Below, piece by piece: positions 57,004-64,000 of a stretch of DNA of 64,000 bases (position 1 is the first letter of the stretch; each line of letters starts with the position of its first letter). Made by a program: the position numbers and the translations under genes. A model generated the notes under the pieces. That model saw nothing but the letters and a program-made list of their open reading frames with translations. It searched no databases and had not been told where the DNA came from. Source of the stretch: Umezawaea endophytica (GTDB taxonomy: Bacteria > Actinomycetota > Actinomycetes > Mycobacteriales > Pseudonocardiaceae); the NCBI RefSeq assembly GCF_025061645.1, contig NZ_JANYMP010000033.1, forward strand, positions 32,154-96,153, in the 5' to 3' direction.

Positions 57004-57944
57004 GGCGCGGTGCCCGGCTCGACTCCCAGTTCGTAGCTGGTCAGCAACAGCTTCTCGACGTCCTCCGGGCGCTGGACGTGCACCACCGGGAAGGGGAACG
57101 ACAGCAGGCCCTCGGGGATCGACCCGCCGATCACCACGCCCAGTTCCACGCCGTCCGCGTGCATCGCCCGCGTCACCTGCGTCAGGTCGATCGGGTCGAC
57201 GGGGTTGCGCAGGAACACGTCCCGCACGTCCTCGGCGGTGGCCAGCCGCTTGTCGTCGAAGCACGAGTACAGCGGCACCCGAGGCGCGGCGAAGGCCATG
57301 CCCGCGATGTGCGGGGCCAGCGCGTCGCGCAGGTGGTCGCGCAGCGGCGTGTGCACGGCCACGGCGCGCCCCGGCAGCACGGTCACCTGCCCGGCGGGCC
57401 GTTCGCCCGCCAGCAGGTGCAGCGCGGCCAGGTGCCCGGCCAGCAGGTAGATGCCCTGCGCACCGTCGGCCGTGCGGCCGAAGTACCCGGCCCGGAACAC
57501 CCCGTCGCCCGCGGTCAGCTCGTCGACGTCCTCCGAGCCGGGCAGGGCGGCGATGGCCAGGCCCTCCTCGGGACCGCCGGACGGTTCCTCGTGCGCCCCG
57601 GACCGCACCAGCACGTCCAGGAACGCCGGGCGGTCCACGGCCCCGGCCAGGCACGACGCGGTCATCGCGCCGAGGCTCAGCCCGCCGATGGCGCCCGGTC
57701 GGACTCCCGCCACCACGAGCTGGTCGTGCACGGCCAGCGCCATCGCGGCTTCGCGCACCATGCCGACGGTCCGGCGTTCGCGCAGCTCGTCGGGGAGTTC
57801 CCCGGCGAGCATCCGCTCCACCGCGATCCCGGTCAGGTCCGCGACCTCGTCGTACGTGCGGCGCACGCCGGGGAACGCGTCGTAGAGCTCGGTGCCGTGC
57901 GGCACCGCTCCGACTCCGCCACCCAGCAGGTATCCCAGCGTCAT
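57000..57944 (-). CDS. Discrete acyltransferase (FabD-like fold), candidate fumaryl transferase
   Basis: A 314-aa stand-alone AT related to malonyl-CoA:ACP transacylases. The nucleophile is in GLSLG (Ser90) rather than GHSxG, followed by a VRSG arginine and a catalytic-His segment (AVHTPLRDH). The PKS modules have their own ATs, so a trans-acting extender role is not needed. Being coupled (ATGA) to a lid-less adenylase, it more likely takes an acyl-AMP and acylates a hydroxyl, as fumaryl transferase Orf2 does in S. lohii bafilomycin synthesis (inference). ATG 57944 starts directly at the first beta strand. A SARP-type box lies about 90 nt upstream. Confidence 0.8.
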   Translation of the reverse strand: MTLGYLLGGGVGAVPHGTELYDAFPGVRRTYDEVADLTGIAVERMLAGELPDELRERRTVGMVREAAMALAVHDQLVVAGVRPGAIGGLSLGAMTASCLAGAVDRPAFLDVLVRSGAHEEPSGGPEEGLAIAALPGSEDVDELTAGDGVFRAGYFGRTADGAQGIYLLAGHLAALHLLAGERPAGQVTVLPGRAVAVHTPLRDHLRDALAPHIAGMAFAAPRVPLYSCFDDKRLATAEDVRDVFLRNPVDPIDLTQVTRAMHADGVELGVVIGGSIPEGLLSFPFPVVHVQRPEDVEKLLLTSYELGVEPGTAP

Positions 57945-58020
57945 CGCATCACTCCAGAACAGGGGCGCGGCGCGCCCATCCGCGAAGGCTCGCAGCGACC
58001 GGGAGCCGACCGCTGGGCGA

Positions 58021-58052
58021 AGTCTGCGCAGCGCGCATAGCGGCGGGGTATC
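58021..58052 (-). promoter_or_regulatory. SARP-type box and -10 hexamer upstream of the acyltransferase/adenylase pair
   Basis: On the minus strand, GATACCC and GCTATGC are separated by 4 nt (CGCC). Exactly 8 nt further is CAGACT, an acceptable -10. It lies between the SARP stop and the acyltransferase start, so this pair has its own promoter although it follows the SARP gene. Confidence 0.58.
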
Positions 58053-58057
58053 GCGCG

Positions 58058-59470
58058 TCACGCCCGCTCGGCGGAGGTCCCGGCCGGGTCGGCGAGGGTG
58101 AGCACGGTCGTCCCCGGAAAGCCGCTCCCCCAGCCGTCGAGGTCAAGGCCGGGACCCGCCGTGGCGACGAGGAGCAGCGGCCCGGACCCGATCAGGCCGA
58201 CCAGGTCGCGCAGCGGACCGAGGTCGGCGTTCTCGAGGACCACGACCAGGGGGCAGTGGGCCGCGACGAGTTCCAGGAGCCTGCCGACGGCGAGCAGCTC
58301 CACGACCGAGCCGCGCAGCACGTTCTCCAGGCACGGCACCAGGTCCGCCGCCGCCCGCGGTCCGGCGAGCCCGTGGACCAGCACCCCGAGCCGTTGCCGA
58401 GCGGCGGCCGGGTCGAGGTCCTCCGCGCCGCAGCAGGACCGGACCACGTCCGCCGGTGTTCGGGCGACGAGGCAGCGGAACGCGCGGTCCTCGTGCGCCG
58501 TCGCCACCAATTCGGCGACCAAGCCGTCCGCCGGGCCGAGGACGGTGACGAGGTGCGGTCGCCGCCGTGACCGGGTGAGCGCCGCCAGTCCCCGCAGCAC
58601 GTCGAGTTCAGGGCTCCGCCCGGTCGCGGCGGGCCTCGGCCGGGCCGCGGCCGCCGGTGGTCCCTGCCCGGCGATCCGGGCGAGTGCGGCGGGCTCGTCC
58701 AGCCAGGGGTCGTGGGTGAGGATCGCGCGTTCCAGCAGCCGCAGGTCGCGTCCCGGTTCGAGGCCGAGCCGCTCCCCCAGCCGGGTCCGCAACCGCCGGT
58801 ACACCGCGAGCGCCTCGACCTGCCGTCCGCACCGGTACAGCGCGAGCATGAGCTGACCGGACAGCCGCTCCCGGTCGGGCCACAGGTCCACGGCCGCCTC
58901 CAGTTCGGCGGCGACGCCGTGGTGCCTGCCGCACGCGAGGTCGGCCTCGAACCGGTCTTCCACGACCGAGCCGCGCAACCCCTTCAGCTCGACCAGTGCC
59001 GGCCAGGCGACCCCCGTTTCGGCGAGGTCGGCCAGCGCGCAGCCGCGCCACAGGTCCAGGCCTTCGCGCAGGGCCGTGGCCGCTCGTTCCCAGGCGCCTT
59101 CGGCGAGGTCGGCCCTGCCCTGAGCGACGAGGCGGTGGAACCCCGCCAGGTCCACGACGGCGGGGGCGACCCGGAACCGGTAGCCGGACGGGTGGCTGAG
59201 CAGGGCGGCGACGTCGGCGGCGACCCCGTTCCTGGTGAGCGTGCCGCGCAGCGCGGAGACCGCGTTCTGCAGCATCTTGCGGGCGGTGGGCGGCGCCCCA
59301 CGGGCCCACAGCGCGCGGACCAGGTCGCTCGTGGCGACCACCTGGTCCGCGTTGAGCAGCAGGAACCCCAGCGCGGACCGCTGGACGACCCCGCGGACCG
59401 GCAGCGGCCGCCCGTCGACCGTCACCTCCAGCGGCCCGAGGACGCGGAACCGGACGACCGGCTGATGCAC
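58058..59470 (-). CDS. SARP-family transcriptional activator with degenerate NTPase-like domain
   Basis: A 470-aa regulator. Residues about 5-100 form the OmpR-type winged helix of SARPs (RFRVLGPLEV, QRSALGFLLLNAD) and about 105-250 the bacterial transcriptional activation domain (LRTRLGERLGLEPG). The rest looks like the start of an AfsR-type ATPase but has lost the Walker A Lys/Thr (VTVLGPADGLV), keeping only a Walker B-like LVVVLEN, so ATP control is probably absent. GTG at 59470 starts 7 nt after the ligase stop, so it is co-transcribed with the C5N ligase genes. It is the obvious candidate to bind the 7-4-7 repeats found at five promoters in this window. Confidence 0.9.
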   Translation of the reverse strand: MHQPVVRFRVLGPLEVTVDGRPLPVRGVVQRSALGFLLLNADQVVATSDLVRALWARGAPPTARKMLQNAVSALRGTLTRNGVAADVAALLSHPSGYRFRVAPAVVDLAGFHRLVAQGRADLAEGAWERAATALREGLDLWRGCALADLAETGVAWPALVELKGLRGSVVEDRFEADLACGRHHGVAAELEAAVDLWPDRERLSGQLMLALYRCGRQVEALAVYRRLRTRLGERLGLEPGRDLRLLERAILTHDPWLDEPAALARIAGQGPPAAAARPRPAATGRSPELDVLRGLAALTRSRRRPHLVTVLGPADGLVAELVATAHEDRAFRCLVARTPADVVRSCCGAEDLDPAAARQRLGVLVHGLAGPRAAADLVPCLENVLRGSVVELLAVGRLLELVAAHCPLVVVLENADLGPLRDLVGLIGSGPLLLVATAGPGLDLDGWGSGFPGTTVLTLADPAGTSAERA

Positions 59471-59477
59471 CGGTGTC

Positions 59478-61016
59478 CTAGCGGCCCGCGTACCGGGCGA
59501 CCAGGTCCCGTTTGAGGACCTTCCCGCTCGGTCCCAAGGGGAACTCCAGGGTGAACCGCACCAGCCGCGGGTACTTGTACGGGGCGATCCTGGCCTTGGC
59601 CCACTCCACGATGCCCGCCGCGCACGCCTGGTCGGCGGCCACGCCCGGACGGGTGCGCACGACCGCGCAGATCTCCTCGCCGTACCGGTCGTCGGGCACC
59701 CCGATCACGGACACCTGCGCGATGTCCGGGTGGCGCGCCAGCAGGTCCTCCACCTCGCGGGGGTACACGTTGTGCCCGCCGCGGATCACCATGTCCTTCT
59801 TGCGGTCCACGATGGACAGGTAGCCGTCGGCGTCCTTGGCGCCCAAGTCGCCCGAGCGGAACCAGCCGTCCACGATCGCCTCGGCGGTGGCCTCCGGGCG
59901 GCCCAGGTACCCGGCCATGACGTTGTGGCCCCGGATCACGATCTCCCCGACCTCACCCGACGGCAGGAGTTCGATCCGGTCGGCCAGGTCCGCGCGCGCG
60001 ATCTCCACCTCCACGCCCCAGATCGGCTTGCCCACCGTGCCGGGCCGCCGCGGCCAGTGCACCTGGTTGTAGGCGACGACCGGGGACGTCTCGGTGAGGC
60101 CGTAGCCCTCGTAGATCGGGCAGCCGAACACCTCCTCGAACCGCTCCAGCACCGCGACGGGCAGCGCCGACCCGCCGGAGAAGGCGCGGTCCAGGCGGGG
60201 GCGGCGCGGGTCGGCCGCGGCGACGTCGAGCAGGTCGAGGTACATCGTGGGGACGCCCATGAACACCGTGCAGCCCTCGGTCACCATCAGGTCCAGCGCC
60301 GAGCGGCCGTCGAAGCGGGACATCAGCACCAGGGTGCCGCCCGCCAGGAAGCAGGTCGCCATCCCGCAGATCTGGCCGAAGGTGTGGAACAGGGGCAGGC
60401 AGCCGAGCAGGACGTCGGAGGGGCCGAACCCGAACGGCGCGACCGCGGTCGTGGCCACGTTCGACACCAGGTTCAGGTGGGTGATCATCGCGCCCTTGGG
60501 GTGCCCGGTGGTGCCGGACGTGTAGAGCACGACGGCCAGGTCGTCCGGCGCGCGCGGCACCGGCACGTCGGCGGGTTCGGCCGCCGCGGCGAGCACGTCG
60601 AGCCGCGGGTGCGCGGACTCCGCGTCCGCCAGGACCGTCAGCACCGGCACGCCCGTCGCCTTGGCGGCGACGTCCCCCTCGGGCAGCATCCCGGCGCCGC
60701 AGACGAGCCCGGCCGCGGCGGAGTCGCGCAGCACGTGCTCGATCTCGCCGGACCGCAGCAGGCCGTGCACCGGGACGGCGACGGCCCCGATGGCCAGTAC
60801 CGCGAAGTACACCTTGGGGAAGTGCGGGGTGTTGGGCAGCAGCAACGCGATCCGGTCCCCCGCCCGGAACCCGCGGTCGAGCAGCACCGCGGCGTAGCGG
60901 CGGGCGTCGTCCCACAACTCCCGGTAGCCGGTGCGCTCGCCCTCGAAGACGACGGCCGGGTGGTCCGGGCGCCGCCGGGCCGTCTCGGCGAGGATCGCGG
61001 CGGCGGACAGCGTCAC
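59478..61016 (-). CDS. Acyl-CoA ligase, probable 5-aminolevulinate:CoA ligase for C5N
   Basis: A 512-aa class I adenylate-forming ligase with all core motifs: YTSGTTGHPKGA (AMP P-loop), YGLTETSP, WFRSGDLG and the C-terminal GKVLKRD lysine. Overall it resembles long-chain acyl-CoA synthetases. In C5N pathways (asukamycin, moenomycin, bafilomycin BafX) such an enzyme activates 5-aminolevulinate so that it cyclises to 2-amino-3-hydroxycyclopent-2-enone. Its GTG overlaps the stop of the second ligase (GTGA), and the ALA synthase gene is divergent from the pair. Which ligase activates ALA and which forms the amide is assigned by overall similarity only and could be reversed. Confidence 0.85.
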   Translation of the reverse strand: MTLSAAAILAETARRRPDHPAVVFEGERTGYRELWDDARRYAAVLLDRGFRAGDRIALLLPNTPHFPKVYFAVLAIGAVAVPVHGLLRSGEIEHVLRDSAAAGLVCGAGMLPEGDVAAKATGVPVLTVLADAESAHPRLDVLAAAAEPADVPVPRAPDDLAVVLYTSGTTGHPKGAMITHLNLVSNVATTAVAPFGFGPSDVLLGCLPLFHTFGQICGMATCFLAGGTLVLMSRFDGRSALDLMVTEGCTVFMGVPTMYLDLLDVAAADPRRPRLDRAFSGGSALPVAVLERFEEVFGCPIYEGYGLTETSPVVAYNQVHWPRRPGTVGKPIWGVEVEIARADLADRIELLPSGEVGEIVIRGHNVMAGYLGRPEATAEAIVDGWFRSGDLGAKDADGYLSIVDRKKDMVIRGGHNVYPREVEDLLARHPDIAQVSVIGVPDDRYGEEICAVVRTRPGVAADQACAAGIVEWAKARIAPYKYPRLVRFTLEFPLGPSGKVLKRDLVARYAGR

Positions 61017-62557
61017 AGGACCTTGTCCTCGGCCGCCAGGAAGACCTTGTCGGGCTTGCCCGCGCCGTCGAGCGGCAGCCGGTCGCGGAACCGGATCACG
61101 TCGGGCGCGTGCTTCTCGGACAGCTCGGTGGCGACGTGCTCGGACAGCGCGTCGGCGGTGACGTCGTCCCTCGGCACCACGACGGCGTGGACGAACTCGC
61201 GCCGGTCGGCGTCCACCACGCAGTAGACCGCCGCCTGGGCCACGGCGGGATGGGAGAGCAGCGCCTGCTCGACCGTGCTCGGCCGGATCTTGATGCCGTG
61301 CGCCTTGATCACCTCGGCCAGCCTGCCGTGGATGCGGAGGTAGCCCTTGTCGTCCAGCGAACCGAGGTCGCCGGTGTGCAGCCAGCCGTCGCGGATCGTG
61401 CGGGCGGTGAGTTCGGGCTCGCCCCAGTAGCCGAGCATCGTCAACGGCGACCGCACGCAGATCTCGCCCGTCTCGCCCGTCGGCAGCACCCGGTCGGTGT
61501 CCGGCTCGTGGATGGCCACCTCCGCCATCATCGGGCGACCGACGGTCCGGCGCAGCTCCGGGTCGAAGTGCTCGGCCGGGCCGAGCATCGTGATCCCGCC
61601 GGTCTCGGTGGTGCCGTAGAACTGCACCAGCCGCTCACCGAGGATCTTGACGGCCTCCGCGAGCCGCGACGGCGACGCGGGGCTGCCCACGTACATGACG
61701 CCCTTGAGCGAGGACAGGTCGGCCGTGTGCACGCGGGGGTGGTCCAGCAACTGGTAGAGCTGCGACGGCGACAGGACGGCGAGGGAGATCCCGTCGCTCT
61801 CCACGGTGTCCAGGAACCGGCCCGCGTCGAAGCCGCTGTGGAACACGATGGTGCCGCCGGAGGCGAGGGTGTTGTCGGCCATGCCGCCGGTCGAGTGGCT
61901 GACCGGCAGCGTCGCGAGGTAGACGATGGTCTCCCCGGACGTGAGCGCGGCCTCGATGTAGCGGCGCCGCAGGTGGAACGGGACCGCGATCCCCTTGGGG
62001 GCGCCCGTGCTCCCGCTGGTGTAGAGGACCACGGCGGGCTCGTCGGGCAGCTCCGCGACGGCGGTGAGGTCGACGGCACCCGGATCACCGGCGGACAGGT
62101 CGAGCACGTCGTCGGCCAGCGGCTCGGGCGCGGCCAGCAGCGGCGGCCGGTCCAGGCCCTCCAGCAGGCGGCGGGCCAGCGGGAGGTTCGCGGCGTCCAC
62201 GGCGAGCACCGTGGTGCCGGTGGCGCCCAGGATCGTGCGCCGGTGCCGTTCGGCGAGCTGGTCGGTCGGGTCGACGGCGTTGGTGGAGTGCAGGTGCACC
62301 ACCATGGCGCCCGCCAGGTTCGCCGCGTACCGCAGGATGAGCGTCGCGGGCGTGTTGATCTCGGTCAGGATGGCGACGACCGGCCGCACGCCGTCGGTCG
62401 CGGTGCCTGCGACGGCGTCCGCGGCGGCGAGGACCGAGCGGGTGAACTCCGCCGCGGTCAGCGACCCGCCGGAAAATCGCACGGCGGTGCGCTCCGGCTC
62501 ACGGCCCAGCACCTCCAGAATGGTGGAGACGTAATGACCGGTCGGCGGTTTCGTCAC
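61013..62557 (-). CDS. Adenylate-forming ligase, probable amide synthetase attaching C5N
   Basis: A 514-aa ANL protein with YTSGSTGAPKG, FYGTTETGG, WLHTGDLG and the C-terminal catalytic lysine region (GAGKPDKV). It differs clearly from the neighbouring ligase, fitting a second activity: adenylating a carboxylate (for example a fumaryl ester) and coupling it to the C5N amine, as BafY does in bafilomycin B1. GTG 62557 is chosen (GGAG 9 nt upstream); an in-frame start further up would run through the SARP-type box. Operon order: this gene, the CoA ligase, the SARP. Confidence 0.83.
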   Translation of the reverse strand: MTKPPTGHYVSTILEVLGREPERTAVRFSGGSLTAAEFTRSVLAAADAVAGTATDGVRPVVAILTEINTPATLILRYAANLAGAMVVHLHSTNAVDPTDQLAERHRRTILGATGTTVLAVDAANLPLARRLLEGLDRPPLLAAPEPLADDVLDLSAGDPGAVDLTAVAELPDEPAVVLYTSGSTGAPKGIAVPFHLRRRYIEAALTSGETIVYLATLPVSHSTGGMADNTLASGGTIVFHSGFDAGRFLDTVESDGISLAVLSPSQLYQLLDHPRVHTADLSSLKGVMYVGSPASPSRLAEAVKILGERLVQFYGTTETGGITMLGPAEHFDPELRRTVGRPMMAEVAIHEPDTDRVLPTGETGEICVRSPLTMLGYWGEPELTARTIRDGWLHTGDLGSLDDKGYLRIHGRLAEVIKAHGIKIRPSTVEQALLSHPAVAQAAVYCVVDADRREFVHAVVVPRDDVTADALSEHVATELSEKHAPDVIRFRDRLPLDGAGKPDKVFLAAEDKVL

Positions 62558-62611
62558 CTTCGTCAACTCCAGTTCGCTTTCCGCACAATTCGGATCACCT
62601 TCAGCCGCCGC

Positions 62612-62644
62612 ATGATGACATGGTGCGCGTAGCGTCGCGATATC
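62612..62644 (-). promoter_or_regulatory. SARP-type box upstream of the ligase operon
   Basis: On the minus strand, GATATCG and GCTACGC are separated by 4 nt (CGAC), with a possible -10 CATCAT 9 nt further. It ends 55 nt before the ligase GTG. As the ALA synthase gene diverges from here, the same site might serve both directions. Confidence 0.5.
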
Positions 62645-62780
62645 GTTCCACCGGACGGCCATTCCGATTACCGACGGGTGGAACGCGGGCCGTTGCGCAC
62701 GGCACTTCGTCGGCTACCTTCACCGGCAAGGGCAGTGTTCTAGACCCGTGATCAACCGCGGAGCGGAGCGAATCGACGCG

Positions 62781-64000
62781 ATGAAGCGCTATCTGGACAT
62801 TTTTTCGCAGCTCACCGAGGGCGTCGAAGGTGGCAAGCGGGATTTCCTGGAAATCGGCCGGATCGCGGGCCGCTTCCCGACGGCCACCGCACGGGTCGAC
62901 GACGGCGGCGACCTGACGCCCATCAGCGTCTGGTGCAGCAACGACTACCTGGGCATGGGCCAGCACCCCGCAGTGCTCGAGGCCGCGACGAACGCCATCG
63001 CCGAGCACGGCGCGGGCTCCGGCGGTTCCCGCAACATCGGCGGCACGAACCACTACCACGTGCTGCTGGAAGCGGAACTGGCCGGACTGCACGAGAAGCA
63101 GGACGCCCTCCTGTTCTCCACCGGCTATTCCGCGAACGACGGTTCCCTTTCGGTCATCGCGGGCCGGATGCCGAACTGCGTCGTGTTCTCCGACGCGCTG
63201 AACCACGCCTCGATCATCGACGGGCTCCGGCACAGCAAAGCGGACAAGGTGATCTTCCGGCACAATGACGTGGACCACCTGGCCGAACTGCTCGCGGCAG
63301 CCGATCCGGACCGGCCGAAACTCATCGTCGCCGAATCGGTGTACTCGATGAACGGCGATGTGGCCCCGCTCGCGGAAATCGCGGACCTGGCCGACGAATA
63401 CGGCGCGATGACCTATCTGGACGAGGTGCACGCGGTCGGCATGTACGGCCCGCAGGGCGCCGGGATCGCGGCCCGGCTGGGCATCGCCGACCGGTTCACC
63501 GTCATCATGGGCACCCTCGCCAAGGGCTTCGGCGCGACCGGCGGCTACCTCACCGGCCCGTCGGCGGTCATCCAGGCGGTCCGCATGTTCGCCCGCTCGT
63601 TCATCTTCACCACCGCGATGCCGCCCGCCGTCGCCGCGGCGGCGCTGGCCGCCGTGCGCCACCTCCGCTCGTCGGAGCTGGAGCGCGACGCGCTGGCGAG
63701 GAACGCGGCCACGCTGCACGCCCTGCTGGACGAGCAGAAGATCCCGTACCTCTCCAGCGCGTCGCACATCGTCTCCGTGCAGGTCAACGACGACGCGCTG
63801 TGCAAGCGCGCCTCGTACCTGCTCCTGCACCGCCACGGCCTGTACGTGCAGGCGATCAACGCGCCCAGCGTCCCGCGCGGCGAGGAGATCCTGCGGGTCG
63901 CGCCGAGCGCCGTCCACACCGAACAGGAGGTGGAGGCCTTCGCCCGCGCGCTCGGCGAGATCTGGCGCGAACTCGGCCTCCACGAGGGCAGGGACGCCGC
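62781..64000 (+). CDS. 5-aminolevulinate synthase for C5N (cut by right window edge)
   Basis: 406 codons are visible; about 409 aa is usual, so almost the whole protein is here. It is a PLP-dependent alpha-oxoamine synthase joining glycine and succinyl-CoA to 5-aminolevulinate. Visible: [15 protein letters not shown] (substrate loop), [10 protein letters not shown], the Asp-His pair of [12 protein letters not shown], and the PLP lysine in [13 protein letters not shown]. Actinobacteria normally make ALA from glutamyl-tRNA, so an ALAS in a PKS cluster is a strong marker for C5N formation. It diverges from two ligase genes. The candidate promoter TTGCGC-16-TACCTT (about 62693-62720) is weak evidence. 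Confidence 0.93.
   Translation, partial: MKRYLDIFSQLTEGVEGGKRDFLEIGRIAGRFPTATARVDDGGDLTPISVWCSNDYLGMGQHPAVLEAATNAIAEHGAGSGGSRNIGGTNHYHVLLEAELAGLHEKQDALLFSTGYSANDGSLSVIAGRMPNCVVFSDALNHASIIDGLRHSKADKVIFRHNDVDHLAELLAAADPDRPKLIVAESVYSMNGDVAPLAEIADLADEYGAMTYLDEVHAVGMYGPQGAGIAARLGIADRFTVIMGTLAKGFGATGGYLTGPSAVIQAVRMFARSFIFTTAMPPAVAAAALAAVRHLRSSELERDALARNAATLHALLDEQKIPYLSSASHIVSVQVNDDALCKRASYLLLHRHGLYVQAINAPSVPRGEEILRVAPSAVHTEQEVEAFARALGEIWRELGLHEGRDA

Noticed and set aside
62558..62662. Longer N-terminus for the second ligase (start at 62662)
   Set aside because: It would overlap the SARP-type box and putative -10, and the extra residues do not resemble ligase sequence.

Overview
This is high-GC actinomycete DNA (GTG starts, GTGA/ATGA gene overlaps, purine-rich ribosome sites). 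Almost all of it is one natural-product gene cluster. Three giant type I polyketide synthase (PKS) genes, read leftwards, make up about 46 kb. Their domain order matches, step by step, the backbone of the 16-membered bafilomycin/hygrolidin plecomacrolides (V-ATPase inhibitors). The genus cannot be fixed from this window.

Layout. 39348-52802 (-) is the first PKS: loading AT-ACP plus modules 1-3. 18457-32430 (-) carries modules 4-6. 18421 to beyond the left edge (-) carries modules 7-10. Module 11 and a terminal thioesterase would lie left of the window. Between the PKS genes are two cytochromes P450, a small Cys/His-rich protein and a methoxymalonyl-ACP set (3-hydroxyacyl-CoA dehydrogenase, ACP, FkbH-like protein, O-methyltransferase). 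The fifth member of that set, an acyl-CoA dehydrogenase, is not here. An alpha/beta hydrolase sits at the end of the first-PKS operon.

Right of the PKS block are an oxidoreductase-PlsC acyltransferase fusion coupled to a patatin-like lipase, a coupled discrete acyltransferase and short adenylate-forming enzyme, a SARP regulator, two further adenylate-forming ligases, and a 5-aminolevulinate synthase cut by the right edge.

How it fits together (inference). The PKS makes a bafilomycin-like macrolactone using methoxymalonyl-ACP for the methoxy carbons. The AT/adenylase pair could activate and attach fumarate. The ALA synthase and two ligases could make and attach 2-amino-3-hydroxycyclopent-2-enone (C5N), as in bafilomycin B1. 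The P450s would add oxygens. The SARP probably controls the cluster: 7-bp direct repeats spaced 4 bp apart occur at five promoters, three of them exactly 8 bp from a -10-like hexamer.

Most unusual points: a GATH specificity motif in the module 8 AT, a Gly-to-Asp change in the module 7 dehydratase motif, the oxidoreductase-PlsC/patatin pair, and the shared operator code.
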